From contig CAMWOF010000012.1 in the NCBI GenBank assembly GCA_947175805.1, positions 1 through 18,064 of the forward strand: a stretch of 18,064 nt of DNA, given 5' to 3'. Every line of letters begins with the position of its first letter. The first letter of the stretch is position 1. The translations under genes and the position numbers were made by a program. Below, piece by piece: positions 7,788 through 13,685 of the stretch. The DNA comes from an uncultured Clostridiaceae bacterium (GTDB taxonomy: Bacteria > Bacillota > Clostridia > Lachnospirales > Lachnospiraceae). The notes beneath the pieces are model-generated. The model had not been told where the DNA came from. It saw nothing but the letters and a program-made list of their open reading frames with translations, and did no database searches.

Positions 7788-7916
7788 TCAAATGAAACGG
7801 GAAATTTTAACTTTTTCAAATAAAATTTCCAGATACCTTTCCCGGCTCTGGCACTCCCTCAGCAAACAGCCCGCATGCTTCTTAAATGCCCTGCCAAAGT
7901 ACATAGAGTTTTTCTC
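7788..7916 (-). pseudogene. Fragment of an AraC-family transcriptional regulator
   Basis: The minus strand reads EKNSMYFGRAFKKHAG and then a charged tail ending at a TGA (7788-7790). The segment SMYFGRAFKKHAG matches the second helix-turn-helix recognition region of AraC/XylS regulators (consensus like S-x-YF-x-R-x-FKK-x-x-G). A TAG immediately precedes it and the usual TPxxYR ending has been replaced, so this is a remnant of about 43 codons, not a working gene. It suggests deletion or recombination between the Fic gene and the toxin-like locus. Confidence 0.6.
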
Positions 7917-7940
7917 CTAGATGCGTTTTTTCTAGAATAA

Positions 7941-7969
7941 TTGAAGTTGCTGTCAAATTATGGTATTAT
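7941..7969 (+). promoter_or_regulatory. Promoter of the small hydrophobic peptide (toxin-like) mRNA
   Basis: TTGAAG is followed after 17 bases by TATTAT. The predicted start of transcription is near 7976, giving a leader of about 104 bases before the peptide start. Confidence 0.75.
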
Positions 7970-7975
7970 TTACTT

Positions 7976-8079
7976 ATGGACTACCATGATGGTAGGCGGT
8001 TAGCCCTCTCTGGAGGGACTGTGACCCTCCGTTTACATAGAAACCCGAAAGGGAATCTGGGAAAGGAGGGCTGAGCCAT
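7976..8079 (+). promoter_or_regulatory. Structured 5' leader of the toxin-like mRNA
   Basis: The leader can form CTACCA-TGA-TGGTAG (7981-7995), CCCTC/GAGGG (8004-8017), GGAGGG/CCCTCC (8012-8017 with 8025-8030) and CCC-GAAA-GGG (8044-8053). The Shine-Dalgarno GGAGGG (8065-8070) is complementary to CCCTCC at 8025-8030, and GAGGGCT (8066-8072) to AGCCCTC at 8002-8008. The leader could therefore mask its own ribosome site, as type I toxin mRNAs do. Two segments recur downstream as direct repeats (7976-7985 and 8001-8013), giving the antisense RNA its pairing sites. Confidence 0.65.
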
Positions 8080-8178
8080 ATGGATGTTTTGGGACTTATT
8101 GCAGTGCTGAGTTTCGGCTTGACCTGCTTCGGAATCGGATACTCCTTTGGTAAGGATAGTAACAAGACACAAAAATAG
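8080..8178 (+). CDS. 32-residue hydrophobic peptide, candidate type I toxin
   Basis: The peptide is MDVLGLIAVLSFGLTCFGIG followed by YSFGKDSNKTQK: one Gly-rich transmembrane helix (about 3-24) and a short polar, basic tail. It is preceded by GAAAGGAGGG with a 9-base spacing to ATG. The stop codon lies inside the stem of the following hairpin. Size, single-helix topology and genetic layout (structured leader, convergent antisense RNA, shared terminator) match membrane-acting type I toxins of the Fst/par type, although the sequence itself is not Fst. The leader features (GTGACCCTCC block and AAAGGAGG) recall loci annotated as holin-like toxins in Firmicutes; that is from memory. A housekeeping small membrane protein is the alternative. 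Confidence 0.75.
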   Translation: MDVLGLIAVLSFGLTCFGIGYSFGKDSNKTQK

Positions 8179-8212
8179 CCGCCCTGCTCCGCTAAAGTGA
8201 GGCGACTATTTT
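8172..8212. terminator. Bidirectional terminator shared by toxin mRNA and antisense RNA
   Basis: AAAATAGCCGCC (8172-8183) pairs with GGCGACTATTTT (8201-8212), with one mismatch on the plus RNA and a G-U on the minus RNA. T runs follow the GC-rich part of the stem in both directions. It lies between the two convergent transcripts, and the peptide stop codon is within it. Confidence 0.75.
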
Positions 8213-8289
8213 GTCATAATCATTTGAATGGACTAACCGTCTATCGGTAGCTCCTCTGGGGCACCTGTTATCAGCAGGTGTCCTTCTTT
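8172..8289 (-). ncRNA. Candidate antisense antitoxin RNA, about 120 nt
   Basis: Predicted from a consensus promoter (8296-8324), start near 8289 and the shared terminator. Its 5' end folds into CACCTG/CAGGTG (8262-8280). A second stem, CTACCG/CGGTTAG with one bulged base (8233-8250), follows, then the complement of ATGGACTA and the terminator stem. It converges with and partly overlaps the toxin-like mRNA, and its unpaired complements to the leader repeats would allow blocking of translation. No ORF with a ribosome site was seen in it. Confidence 0.6.
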
Positions 8290-8295
8290 ATGCTT

Positions 8296-8324
8296 AATAT
8301 ATCACACTCCATAGACGATTTCAA
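8296..8324 (-). promoter_or_regulatory. Promoter of the antisense RNA
   Basis: On the minus strand TTGAAA is followed after exactly 17 bases by TATATT. No minus-strand protein gene starts downstream before the shared terminator, so the product should be a small RNA. Confidence 0.75.
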
Positions 8325-8357
8325 GTTAAACTTACGCTATCGGAGGTATCTTTATAT

Positions 8358-8387
8358 TTGACAACTGTGTGCGGAAATCTTTATAAT
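8358..8387 (+). promoter_or_regulatory. Sigma-A-type promoter for the orphan LytTR regulator
   Basis: TTGACA is followed after 18 bases by TATAAT; both hexamers are perfect consensus. The predicted start is near 8394, about 37 bases before the ATG at 8431. Confidence 0.88.
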
Positions 8388-8430
8388 TAGTATGAACTAT
8401 AATTCATAAAATTTGTTAGGAGAATTGACT

Positions 8431-9165
8431 ATGTGGACCGTGCTGATTTTGGAAGATGATATTGCTCAGCAAAATGCCTTACACGCTATGCTGGCAGAGG
8501 AATTCCCCGATATGAAAATATTGAAGGCTGCCACATATAATGAGGCGCTTGATATGATCAAAAGGGAGTGTATCCAACTCTTTCTTCTGGATATCAGGCT
8601 GAAGGAAAAGAACCCGGCGCACACGGGCATTGCATTAGGAAAATATATCCGCAGCCTGCCCGCCCACCAGTTTACACCGATTTTATTTCTGACGGCATTA
8701 GCGGATGAAATTTCTGCGGCAGTCAATTCCATCCACTGCTACAACTATCTGGTAAAGCCCTTTCTCCGGGAGGATTTCATCAGCGCAATCCGCGAGCTGT
8801 CCGTTTCCCCGATGATGCAGGAGCATTTCATAGAATTGACGGATATCAATGGAGTTATTCTGCACCTGAAGCCGGCAAAGCTTTCCTATGTGACGACAAA
8901 AAACAAGGTTTTACATCTCCATATGCCGGACGACATATATCGAAGCAGGGACTGCACCCTTGCCAAGCTGGCCGCATTGCTTCCCAAGCGCTTTATCCGC
9001 TGCCATAAAAGCTACATAGTAAATTGTGATATGGTAGAAAACTACGATAAAACTGCCCGCTATCTTGTGCTTGCTGCCACCGGTACAAGGATTCCAGTGG
9101 GCAAGGAATTCAAGCCCCCGTTAGACCTTGCCTTCCGGCAGATGCAGGAACTGACGAAAAAATAG
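8431..9165 (+). CDS. Orphan LytTR-family response regulator
   Basis: 244 residues from the ATG at 8431, which has AGGAG 8 bases upstream; a TTG at 8413 is in frame but lies before that ribosome site. The receiver domain (about 1-120) has Glu8-Asp9-Asp10, phosphoacceptor Asp54 in FLLDIRL, Thr88 in LFLTAL and Lys109 in YNYLVKPF. The LytTR DNA-binding domain (about 135-238) includes LSYVTTKNKVLHLH, RFIRCHKSYIVNC and TRIPVGKEFK. No histidine kinase is adjacent, so the partner is elsewhere, is shared (perhaps the GHKL kinase at 4514), or phosphorylation is not needed. It is transcribed alone from a consensus promoter and ends at a strong terminator, making it a single-gene unit opposite in strand to most of the window. 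Confidence 0.92.
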   Translation: MWTVLILEDDIAQQNALHAMLAEEFPDMKILKAATYNEALDMIKRECIQLFLLDIRLKEKNPAHTGIALGKYIRSLPAHQFTPILFLTALADEISAAVNSIHCYNYLVKPFLREDFISAIRELSVSPMMQEHFIELTDINGVILHLKPAKLSYVTTKNKVLHLHMPDDIYRSRDCTLAKLAALLPKRFIRCHKSYIVNCDMVENYDKTARYLVLAATGTRIPVGKEFKPPLDLAFRQMQELTKK

Positions 9166-9180
9166 ATTTGATTGGATGAG

Positions 9181-9221
9181 AAAAAGGAGACTGCTGCTCC
9201 CGCAGCCGTCTCCTTTTATAT
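9181..9221. terminator. Bidirectional intrinsic terminator between convergent genes
   Basis: AAAAGGAGAC (9182-9191) pairs with GTCTCCTTTT (9208-9217), with inner GCTGC/GCAGC. There is a T run on the plus strand and TTTTTC on the minus strand. It ends the orphan regulator transcript and the lipoprotein transcript. Confidence 0.92.
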
Positions 9222-9249
9222 CATGGTGCACCTTACCGTGCGTCTTTCT

Positions 9250-9270
9250 AATAGGCATATACTGCCTATT
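9250..9270. repeat. Perfect 8-bp inverted repeat spanning the lipoprotein stop codon
   Basis: AATAGGCA-TATAC-TGCCTATT. The lipoprotein stop codon (9266-9268) is inside one arm. There is no T run, so it is more likely an mRNA end-stabilising or pausing hairpin just before the true terminator. Confidence 0.6.
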
Positions 9271-10306
9271 CCTCTGCTTCCTCGTCTCCGTCAGGCGTAT
9301 CAGCATCCACATCATCATCTAAATCTTCATCATCATCTAAATCATCATCATCTAAATCTGCATCGTCATCAGCATCCGCATCATCATCATCTAAATCAAA
9401 ATCCGCATCGGAATCGCCATCTGCGTCAGTACCCTCAATGTCCTCTAAATCATACAAATAGTCACTGTCTACATCGATGTCATCATCAGTGCCCATATAA
9501 TCATCCATCGAAATGGCATCTTTTGCCTCCTCAGGAAGCGTAATATCCGTCACTGTGCCAAAGCCGGTATACTCCAGCTCCAAAATACAGGATGAAACAG
9601 TCACCCCGGCCTCATCTGCCGTCATCATGCTGTTTAACATGGCCGTCATATCCATATAAATCTTAACCGGTGTAAAATCTTCCTTACCAACCCACAGGGA
9701 TACCGTCAAATCACCCATAGCTGCAAAGTCAATTCCGTCCAAATCCACTGCGGCAAAATCCCCTACCGTGGAGTTCTCCATAATCTCTTTTATAGAATCT
9801 CCGGAAATCGTACCCTCAATCTTATAGGTATCCTTCTCGCCGATTTTTTCCTCCCCAGTCAGAGAGAAATTCTTCATATTCTTAATGTAAACATCCACAT
9901 TCACCTGGTCACTATAGGTGGCAATCTCATCCTCGATAGCGTCGGAAGCAATTTCCTGTTTCATCCATGTGTCCATGGTGTTCATATATGTGTAGTAGGC
10001 GTCCCCCTCTTTCATGATGTAGGTATCCACATCATAGGTGCCAAGATCCCCCATATCCATGGACATTACAATATTTGCCTTATACTCCGGGGTTGTCATA
10101 ATCTTCATCTTGGAATCCATGCTCATCTTATAGGACTCCTCACCGTCAGTCATCTCCATGGACATCTTCATAGCGGCCTCGCAGTTATCCACAGACAGAT
10201 TCTTCTCTGCGTACTTCTTCATAATATCCTCGGCTGACATTTTACTACAGCCTGACAGCGCCCCTAATACCAGCACCATCATCACACACATCAAAACCCT
10301 TTTCAT
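9266..10306 (-). CDS. Secreted lipoprotein with Asp-rich C-terminal tail
   Basis: 346 residues from the ATG at 10306. A TTG at 10318 has a better-spaced AAGGAGG and would add four residues (MRRI). The signal peptide MKRVLMCVMMVLVLGALSGC ends in a lipobox (ALSGC, Cys20), so it is anchored to the outer face of the membrane. The body (about 25-265) is Met- and beta-rich with patterns such as KMSMEMTDGEESYKMS and YTYMNTMDTWMKQE, resembling LolA/LprG-like or DUF6612-type lipoproteins (inferred). The last 70 or so residues are almost entirely Asp with Ala, Glu and Leu, a disordered, strongly anionic tail that could bind Ca2+ or cationic surface polymers. It has its own promoter and follows the DHHW gene. 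Confidence 0.88.
   Translation of the reverse strand: MKRVLMCVMMVLVLGALSGCSKMSAEDIMKKYAEKNLSVDNCEAAMKMSMEMTDGEESYKMSMDSKMKIMTTPEYKANIVMSMDMGDLGTYDVDTYIMKEGDAYYTYMNTMDTWMKQEIASDAIEDEIATYSDQVNVDVYIKNMKNFSLTGEEKIGEKDTYKIEGTISGDSIKEIMENSTVGDFAAVDLDGIDFAAMGDLTVSLWVGKEDFTPVKIYMDMTAMLNSMMTADEAGVTVSSCILELEYTGFGTVTDITLPEEAKDAISMDDYMGTDDDIDVDSDYLYDLEDIEGTDADGDSDADFDLDDDDADADDDADLDDDDLDDDEDLDDDVDADTPDGDEEAEE
9314..9397 (-). repeat. Asp-codon microsatellite in the lipoprotein tail
   Basis: The 12-mer ATCATCTAAATC occurs four times (9314, 9332, 9347 and 9386) within a longer run of ATC/CAT triplets. It encodes repeated Asp-Leu-Asp-Asp on the minus strand. In-frame triplet repeats like this can change in copy number without breaking the gene. 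Confidence 0.8.
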
Positions 10307-10409
10307 AATCCTTCTCAACTTTACTTTCCTCCTTGTTATACATACCCGAAGCGCACAAATAACACTTCTGTACATAATACATTTTCATATTCTAAAAGAT
10401 ACGAAAATC

Positions 10410-10438
10410 ACTATACACTAAAATATGCATCATGGCAA
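10410..10438 (-). promoter_or_regulatory. Sigma-A-type promoter for the Asp-rich lipoprotein
   Basis: On the minus strand TTGCCA is followed after 17 bases by TATAGT. The -35 box lies 6 bases after the DHHW stop codon. The leader of nearly 100 bases contains an imperfect hairpin (10383-10408, TTTTCGTAT against ATATGAAAA). Confidence 0.72.
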
Positions 10439-10443
10439 GTGTT

Positions 10444-11610
10444 TTATTCTTCCTCCAGCCATGCATCCAAAACTGATGCCACCGCATCATCCTCTATAAA
10501 TTTTTCTACATTATAGAGTACCATCACATCCGTAATGTCCGGGTACTGCAAAAACAGACCAGACAAAGAATCACTGTAATACCGTAAATCCACCATAATT
10601 ATCCTGTCATAATCCGCCGCAAGGAAGGGTACAAAACTGTTGGCAAAGGAATCCTTGAACAACAGCAGTGTCCTCCCTGTGCCAGCCCCGGTCTTAATAT
10701 CAATCTTTGCCGTATTTCCCCCCAGGAAAATCCGGTACTTATCTGACTCCTCCTTTATCTCCTCCGGGAAATAAAGACTATCCGATATGGTTTCCCCGTC
10801 ATTTTTATTCACGGAAATGTCCAAAGCCTCTGATGGATGGTATATGGTGACACTATCCGGCAGCACATCCAGATGTACCTTATTATAAGTCGTCCCGTAA
10901 AAATCTTCCGAAACTGTCTCCTGCTGGTAATACTCCATATCCCTTGCCGTGCGCCCGGTATGCTCCGCCCATGCCCGATAGCCGTAATATGCGCCTAAGC
11001 CCGTCCAGTGGTGGTCAGTTCTATAATAAATATACTCCTCCTGATGGGATTTTAACTGCTCCGTCACGTCTAACAAAATCTCCGGGGCAGAAAGCAAATC
11101 CCTGAGCGCAGACACTACCGTATCCTCATGATAGCCTTCTGCTAATGACGGCAGCTTTTCCGTCAGGACATTCGCTTTTCCCGGAACCATCATGCACACT
11201 ACATGCCCGCTGCCATAGTTCTCTATCATACGGTTTAAAAATACCGACAAAAAATAAGAATTGTCCTCCATCAGCTCCTGCTTGAAATCCTCATCCGTGT
11301 ACCTTTCCAGAAGATAGTCGTCTTTGCCGATATAAACACCGTTTACATCCCGCCTGCCAAGCCCTCTTTGTATCCCCACGGAAAAATCTACCAGTGTATC
11401 CCGCAAAAAGAACTGGTCATTAATATAAGCTTCGTAATCCTTTTGAAAATCTCCTGCCAGAATATCTGAAACATCAAGCTCCGGCATGGTCTCTAGATAA
11501 CGGTTCTCCTTCTCAGAAAACTCCGTCTCCGGCTTTAAGACAGAGACAAGGGCAGAAATCCCTATCGCCCCGCAAAATGTAATTATCATCAATATTTTTC
11601 CAAACCGCAT
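10444..11610 (-). CDS. DHHW-family protein, AlgJ/AlgX-like O-acylation partner
   Basis: 388 residues with one N-terminal membrane anchor (about 5-25). The family motif is YYRTDHHWTGLGAYYGY (Asp199, His200, His201, Trp202). A later FKDSFANSF (Ser321) could supply the nucleophile, since AlgX/AlgJ-type enzymes use a Ser-His-Asp triad with DxHW and GDS-like motifs. Proteins of this family act outside the membrane beside an MBOAT partner in O-acetylation of exopolysaccharide or wall polymers. The MBOAT gene is immediately upstream (38-base gap) in the same operon, which supports this role. GAGGAAGAGG precedes the ATG. The acceptor glycan is unknown. Confidence 0.9.
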   Translation of the reverse strand: MRFGKILMIITFCGAIGISALVSVLKPETEFSEKENRYLETMPELDVSDILAGDFQKDYEAYINDQFFLRDTLVDFSVGIQRGLGRRDVNGVYIGKDDYLLERYTDEDFKQELMEDNSYFLSVFLNRMIENYGSGHVVCMMVPGKANVLTEKLPSLAEGYHEDTVVSALRDLLSAPEILLDVTEQLKSHQEEYIYYRTDHHWTGLGAYYGYRAWAEHTGRTARDMEYYQQETVSEDFYGTTYNKVHLDVLPDSVTIYHPSEALDISVNKNDGETISDSLYFPEEIKEESDKYRIFLGGNTAKIDIKTGAGTGRTLLLFKDSFANSFVPFLAADYDRIIMVDLRYYSDSLSGLFLQYPDITDVMVLYNVEKFIEDDAVASVLDAWLEEE

Positions 11611-11648
11611 GCCATACCTCTTCCTCTGCCAAAGGCCCCTGTTTTAAT

Positions 11649-13064
11649 TTAAAACCTAAAATACAAAAATGGATTGTACGCCGCATTTACAAGAAATGCC
11701 ACCGATACAGCCAGCACACCCAACGAAAATACTGATGCCGCCACATCGCGCCTTGCAGTATTTTCAGGAAAGAGCTTCTGCCCGCAAAGCTTCGCCATAA
11801 GGGACGTGGAGCCTGCAAGTGCAATCAGAAATACCGCCCAATTCGAGCTTACGATATATCCTGCATAACGGTCCGCCAAACCATTTCCGGAAAGCCCAAA
11901 CATAGTCTTTAAATAGCCTGTGCCATCCGCCATATCGGGTATAGAAAATAATGCCCATCCTACCATGACAAAAAACAATGTATACAGGCGTTTCACAAAA
12001 CCCGGAAGCTTTATCCTGCATTTGCCAAGCAAAGACTTTTCCAATACCAGCAGGATTCCGTAATACAGTCCCCATATGACAAAATTCCAAGAAGCGCCAT
12101 GCCACAGACCCGTCAGCAGCCACACAACCGCCAGATTTAAAATCTGACGCCCTGTCCCCTTTTTGTTTCCGCCCAGAGGGATATACACATATTCCCGAAA
12201 CCATGTGCCCAGGGAAATGTGCCACCGCCGCCAAAATTCCGTAATGCTTTTTGACTCATATGGGTAATTGAAATTCTCTGGAAAATGAAAGCCGAGCATC
12301 AGCCCCAGTCCAATCGCCATATCGGAATAACCCGAAAAATCAAAATAAATCTGTAGTGTAAATGCGGCCACACCCAGCCAGGCGGAAGCAGTAGAGAGAT
12401 AATCTGTCTGCATAGCGGCAATTTCGCTAAAGACCATGCCAACCTGATTGGCAATCAATACCTTTTTGCCCAGCCCCACAATAAACTTAAGGATTCCCTT
12501 AGAGAAATCATTCAGGTTTTCCTTTCTGGCATTTAACTCCTCCGCTATGGTCTGATACCGCACAATAGGACCGGCAATGAGCTGCGGAAACATCGCCACA
12601 TAGGCGCCAAAAGCAATAAAATTTTTCTGCACCTTTGCTTCTCCCCGATACACATCTATGGTGTAGGACATCGTCTGAAACGTATAAAAGGAGATACCAA
12701 TAGGCAGCGCCAGCTCCATGAGCCCGATATCAAGAGGCGTTACTGCATTTACAATATTTATCAAAAAATCCCCATACTTAAAAAAGCCAAGCAAGCCCAG
12801 GTTCATAATCACGGAACCCGCCACCGCCCATTTGGCTTTTTTCCTGTTTTCCTGACTTAAAAATTTATCCACCAGCCGCCCCGCCGTGTAGTCAATTACC
12901 GTAGACAACAAAATCAACACCACATAATACGGCTCACCCCATGCATAAAAAATCAGGCTAAATATAAACAATATAAAATTCCGAACTCTCCCCGGCGCCA
13001 AAAAGTACACCAGCAGCACCAGCGGGAGAAAACGGAATAAGAATAGCAAGCTGCTAAAAACCAT
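11649..13064 (-). CDS. MBOAT-family O-acyltransferase (AlgI/DltB-like)
   Basis: 471 residues, a polytopic membrane enzyme with about 10 or more hydrophobic segments. Family hallmarks are PIGISFYTFQTMSYTIDVYRG (121-141), FDFSGYSDMAIGLGLMLG, SITEFWRRWHISLGTWFREY (His282) and the catalytic-type LLTGLWHGASWNFVIWG (His322). Members move acyl groups, usually acetyl, from a cytoplasmic donor across the membrane to an extracellular acceptor or partner protein. The DHHW gene downstream is the expected partner and the upstream small secreted protein belongs to the same operon (12-base gap). AGAGG precedes the ATG. It may modify peptidoglycan, teichoic acid or capsule; the sequence does not decide which. 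Confidence 0.94.
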   Translation of the reverse strand: MVFSSLLFLFRFLPLVLLVYFLAPGRVRNFILFIFSLIFYAWGEPYYVVLILLSTVIDYTAGRLVDKFLSQENRKKAKWAVAGSVIMNLGLLGFFKYGDFLINIVNAVTPLDIGLMELALPIGISFYTFQTMSYTIDVYRGEAKVQKNFIAFGAYVAMFPQLIAGPIVRYQTIAEELNARKENLNDFSKGILKFIVGLGKKVLIANQVGMVFSEIAAMQTDYLSTASAWLGVAAFTLQIYFDFSGYSDMAIGLGLMLGFHFPENFNYPYESKSITEFWRRWHISLGTWFREYVYIPLGGNKKGTGRQILNLAVVWLLTGLWHGASWNFVIWGLYYGILLVLEKSLLGKCRIKLPGFVKRLYTLFFVMVGWALFSIPDMADGTGYLKTMFGLSGNGLADRYAGYIVSSNWAVFLIALAGSTSLMAKLCGQKLFPENTARRDVAASVFSLGVLAVSVAFLVNAAYNPFLYFRF

Positions 13065-13076
13065 GGAAAACCTCTG

Positions 13077-13565
13077 TTATAATTTCTTCTTCAGCGCTTT
13101 TACTGCCTTTTTATTGGTAGAACTGCCAGAACTCAGTGAAACATACCATACGTAACAGCCCGAATATCCCACCTGCGCCGCCTTGACTACCTTTTTTTCG
13201 CTGGAACTTAAATACTTGTTTTTTTGATTACTTTTTTTAATTTCATCAAATTGTTTTTTTATTTTTTTTGCATTGGATTTGGAATCGGCTTTTACAATAC
13301 ATACACAATATACCTGGTCGCTGTCCGTAGCATAGTAAAAATCCGTTACCTTCTTTCTATAGGAGTATCCCAAAAAGGTACAACTGCTTTTTTTAGACAC
13401 CTTTTTCGCCCCTGCGCTGCACTTCTTCTTCACCTCGTCATACAGTGAACTGCACGTTGGCGATGCCGCTGCCTGTACGGGTGCCTCTACCGCCATCAAT
13501 ACCGCCATACAAAGGGCAAACACTACAAACAATAATCTTCTTCTGCGACTTCTTTTGCGCTCCAT
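13077..13565 (-). CDS. Small secreted protein, possibly DUF4358-like
   Basis: 162 residues from the ATG at 13565, 7 bases after AGGAGAGG; a TTG two codons earlier is less well placed. A twin-basic N-terminus (RKRSRRRR) and hydrophobic stretch (about 11-30) end in APVQAAA, a signal-peptidase-I type site, with no lipobox. The mature part of about 125 residues contains YYATDSDQVYCVCIVKADS, a long basic helix (SNAKKIKKQFDEIKKSNQKN) and GYSGCYVWYVSLS. The order 'VIVKA-strand, K-rich helix, Y/W strand' is like DUF4358 proteins, which I recall next to MBOAT/DHHW genes in Clostridia; this was not verified. It sits 12 bases before the MBOAT gene, pointing to a role in the same surface-modification system. 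Confidence 0.85.
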   Translation of the reverse strand: MERKRSRRRRLLFVVFALCMAVLMAVEAPVQAAASPTCSSLYDEVKKKCSAGAKKVSKKSSCTFLGYSYRKKVTDFYYATDSDQVYCVCIVKADSKSNAKKIKKQFDEIKKSNQKNKYLSSSEKKVVKAAQVGYSGCYVWYVSLSSGSSTNKKAVKALKKKL

Positions 13566-13567
13566 TT

Positions 13568-13672
13568 TCAATCCTCTCCTTTGTCAATCCAAAATATCCG
13601 TATGTAAGCGGCTTTGATGCGCTCAAAATTCACATCACCATCATACTCCAAAGAACCCTTCTTTGCAAGCAC
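13568..13672 (-). CDS. Candidate 34-residue small protein between SGNH and secreted protein genes
   Basis: A GTG start with AGAAGG 6 bases upstream opens a frame reading MLAKKGSLEYDGDVNFERI, then KAAYIRIFWIDKGED and stop. The stop is 2 bases before the next gene's ATG and the start is 13 bases after the previous stop, the packing expected of an operon gene. Codons follow a coding-like pattern (many GNN codons such as GCA, GAG, GAT, GGT). It has no membrane helix, with an acidic end and an aromatic IRIFW core. No known family is recognised. It might instead be a decayed end of a larger gene, as the frame stays open into the 3' end of the SGNH gene. Confidence 0.5.
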   Translation of the reverse strand: MLAKKGSLEYDGDVNFERIKAAYIRIFWIDKGED

Positions 13673-13685
13673 TTTAAGCCTTCTT

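Larger units (their letters stand above)
7976..8259 (+). repeat. Direct-repeat pair flanking the toxin-like gene (DRa/DRb-like)
   Basis: ATGGACTACC (7976-7985) recurs as ATGGACTAACC (8228-8238), and TAGCCCTCTCTGG (8001-8013) recurs as TAGCTCCTCTGG (8248-8259), in the same order. The first copies lie in the toxin-like leader and the second in the antisense transcript. The antisense RNA therefore carries complements to the leader without overlapping it, the device used by the par locus of pAD1. Confidence 0.65.

Noticed and set aside
7976..8074. 32-codon frame starting at the predicted transcript start of the toxin-like mRNA
   Set aside because: There is no ribosome site, the start is at the very 5' end, and the region is full of stems and direct repeats better explained as a regulatory leader.
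7974..8172. Two minus-strand frames of 63 codons opposite the toxin-like gene
   Set aside because: No ribosome site or family resemblance; they are shadows of the leader and peptide gene.
8260..8290. CACCTG/CAGGTG hairpin as the plus-strand terminator of the toxin-like mRNA
   Set aside because: The tail TTCTTTA is a weak T run and the hairpin fits better as the 5' stem of the antisense RNA; a backup terminator role cannot be excluded.
9172..9543. Plus-strand frame of 123 codons very rich in His, Asn and Leu
   Set aside because: It is the antisense of the Asp-codon repeat in the lipoprotein gene; the triplet repeat keeps the frame open, it overlaps the terminator and has no ribosome site.
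13438..13626. 62-codon minus-strand frame starting MSASKPLTYGYFGLTKERIENG
   Set aside because: It overlaps the start of the secreted protein in another frame and lacks a ribosome site; the 34-codon frame in the same gap has better start context and packing.
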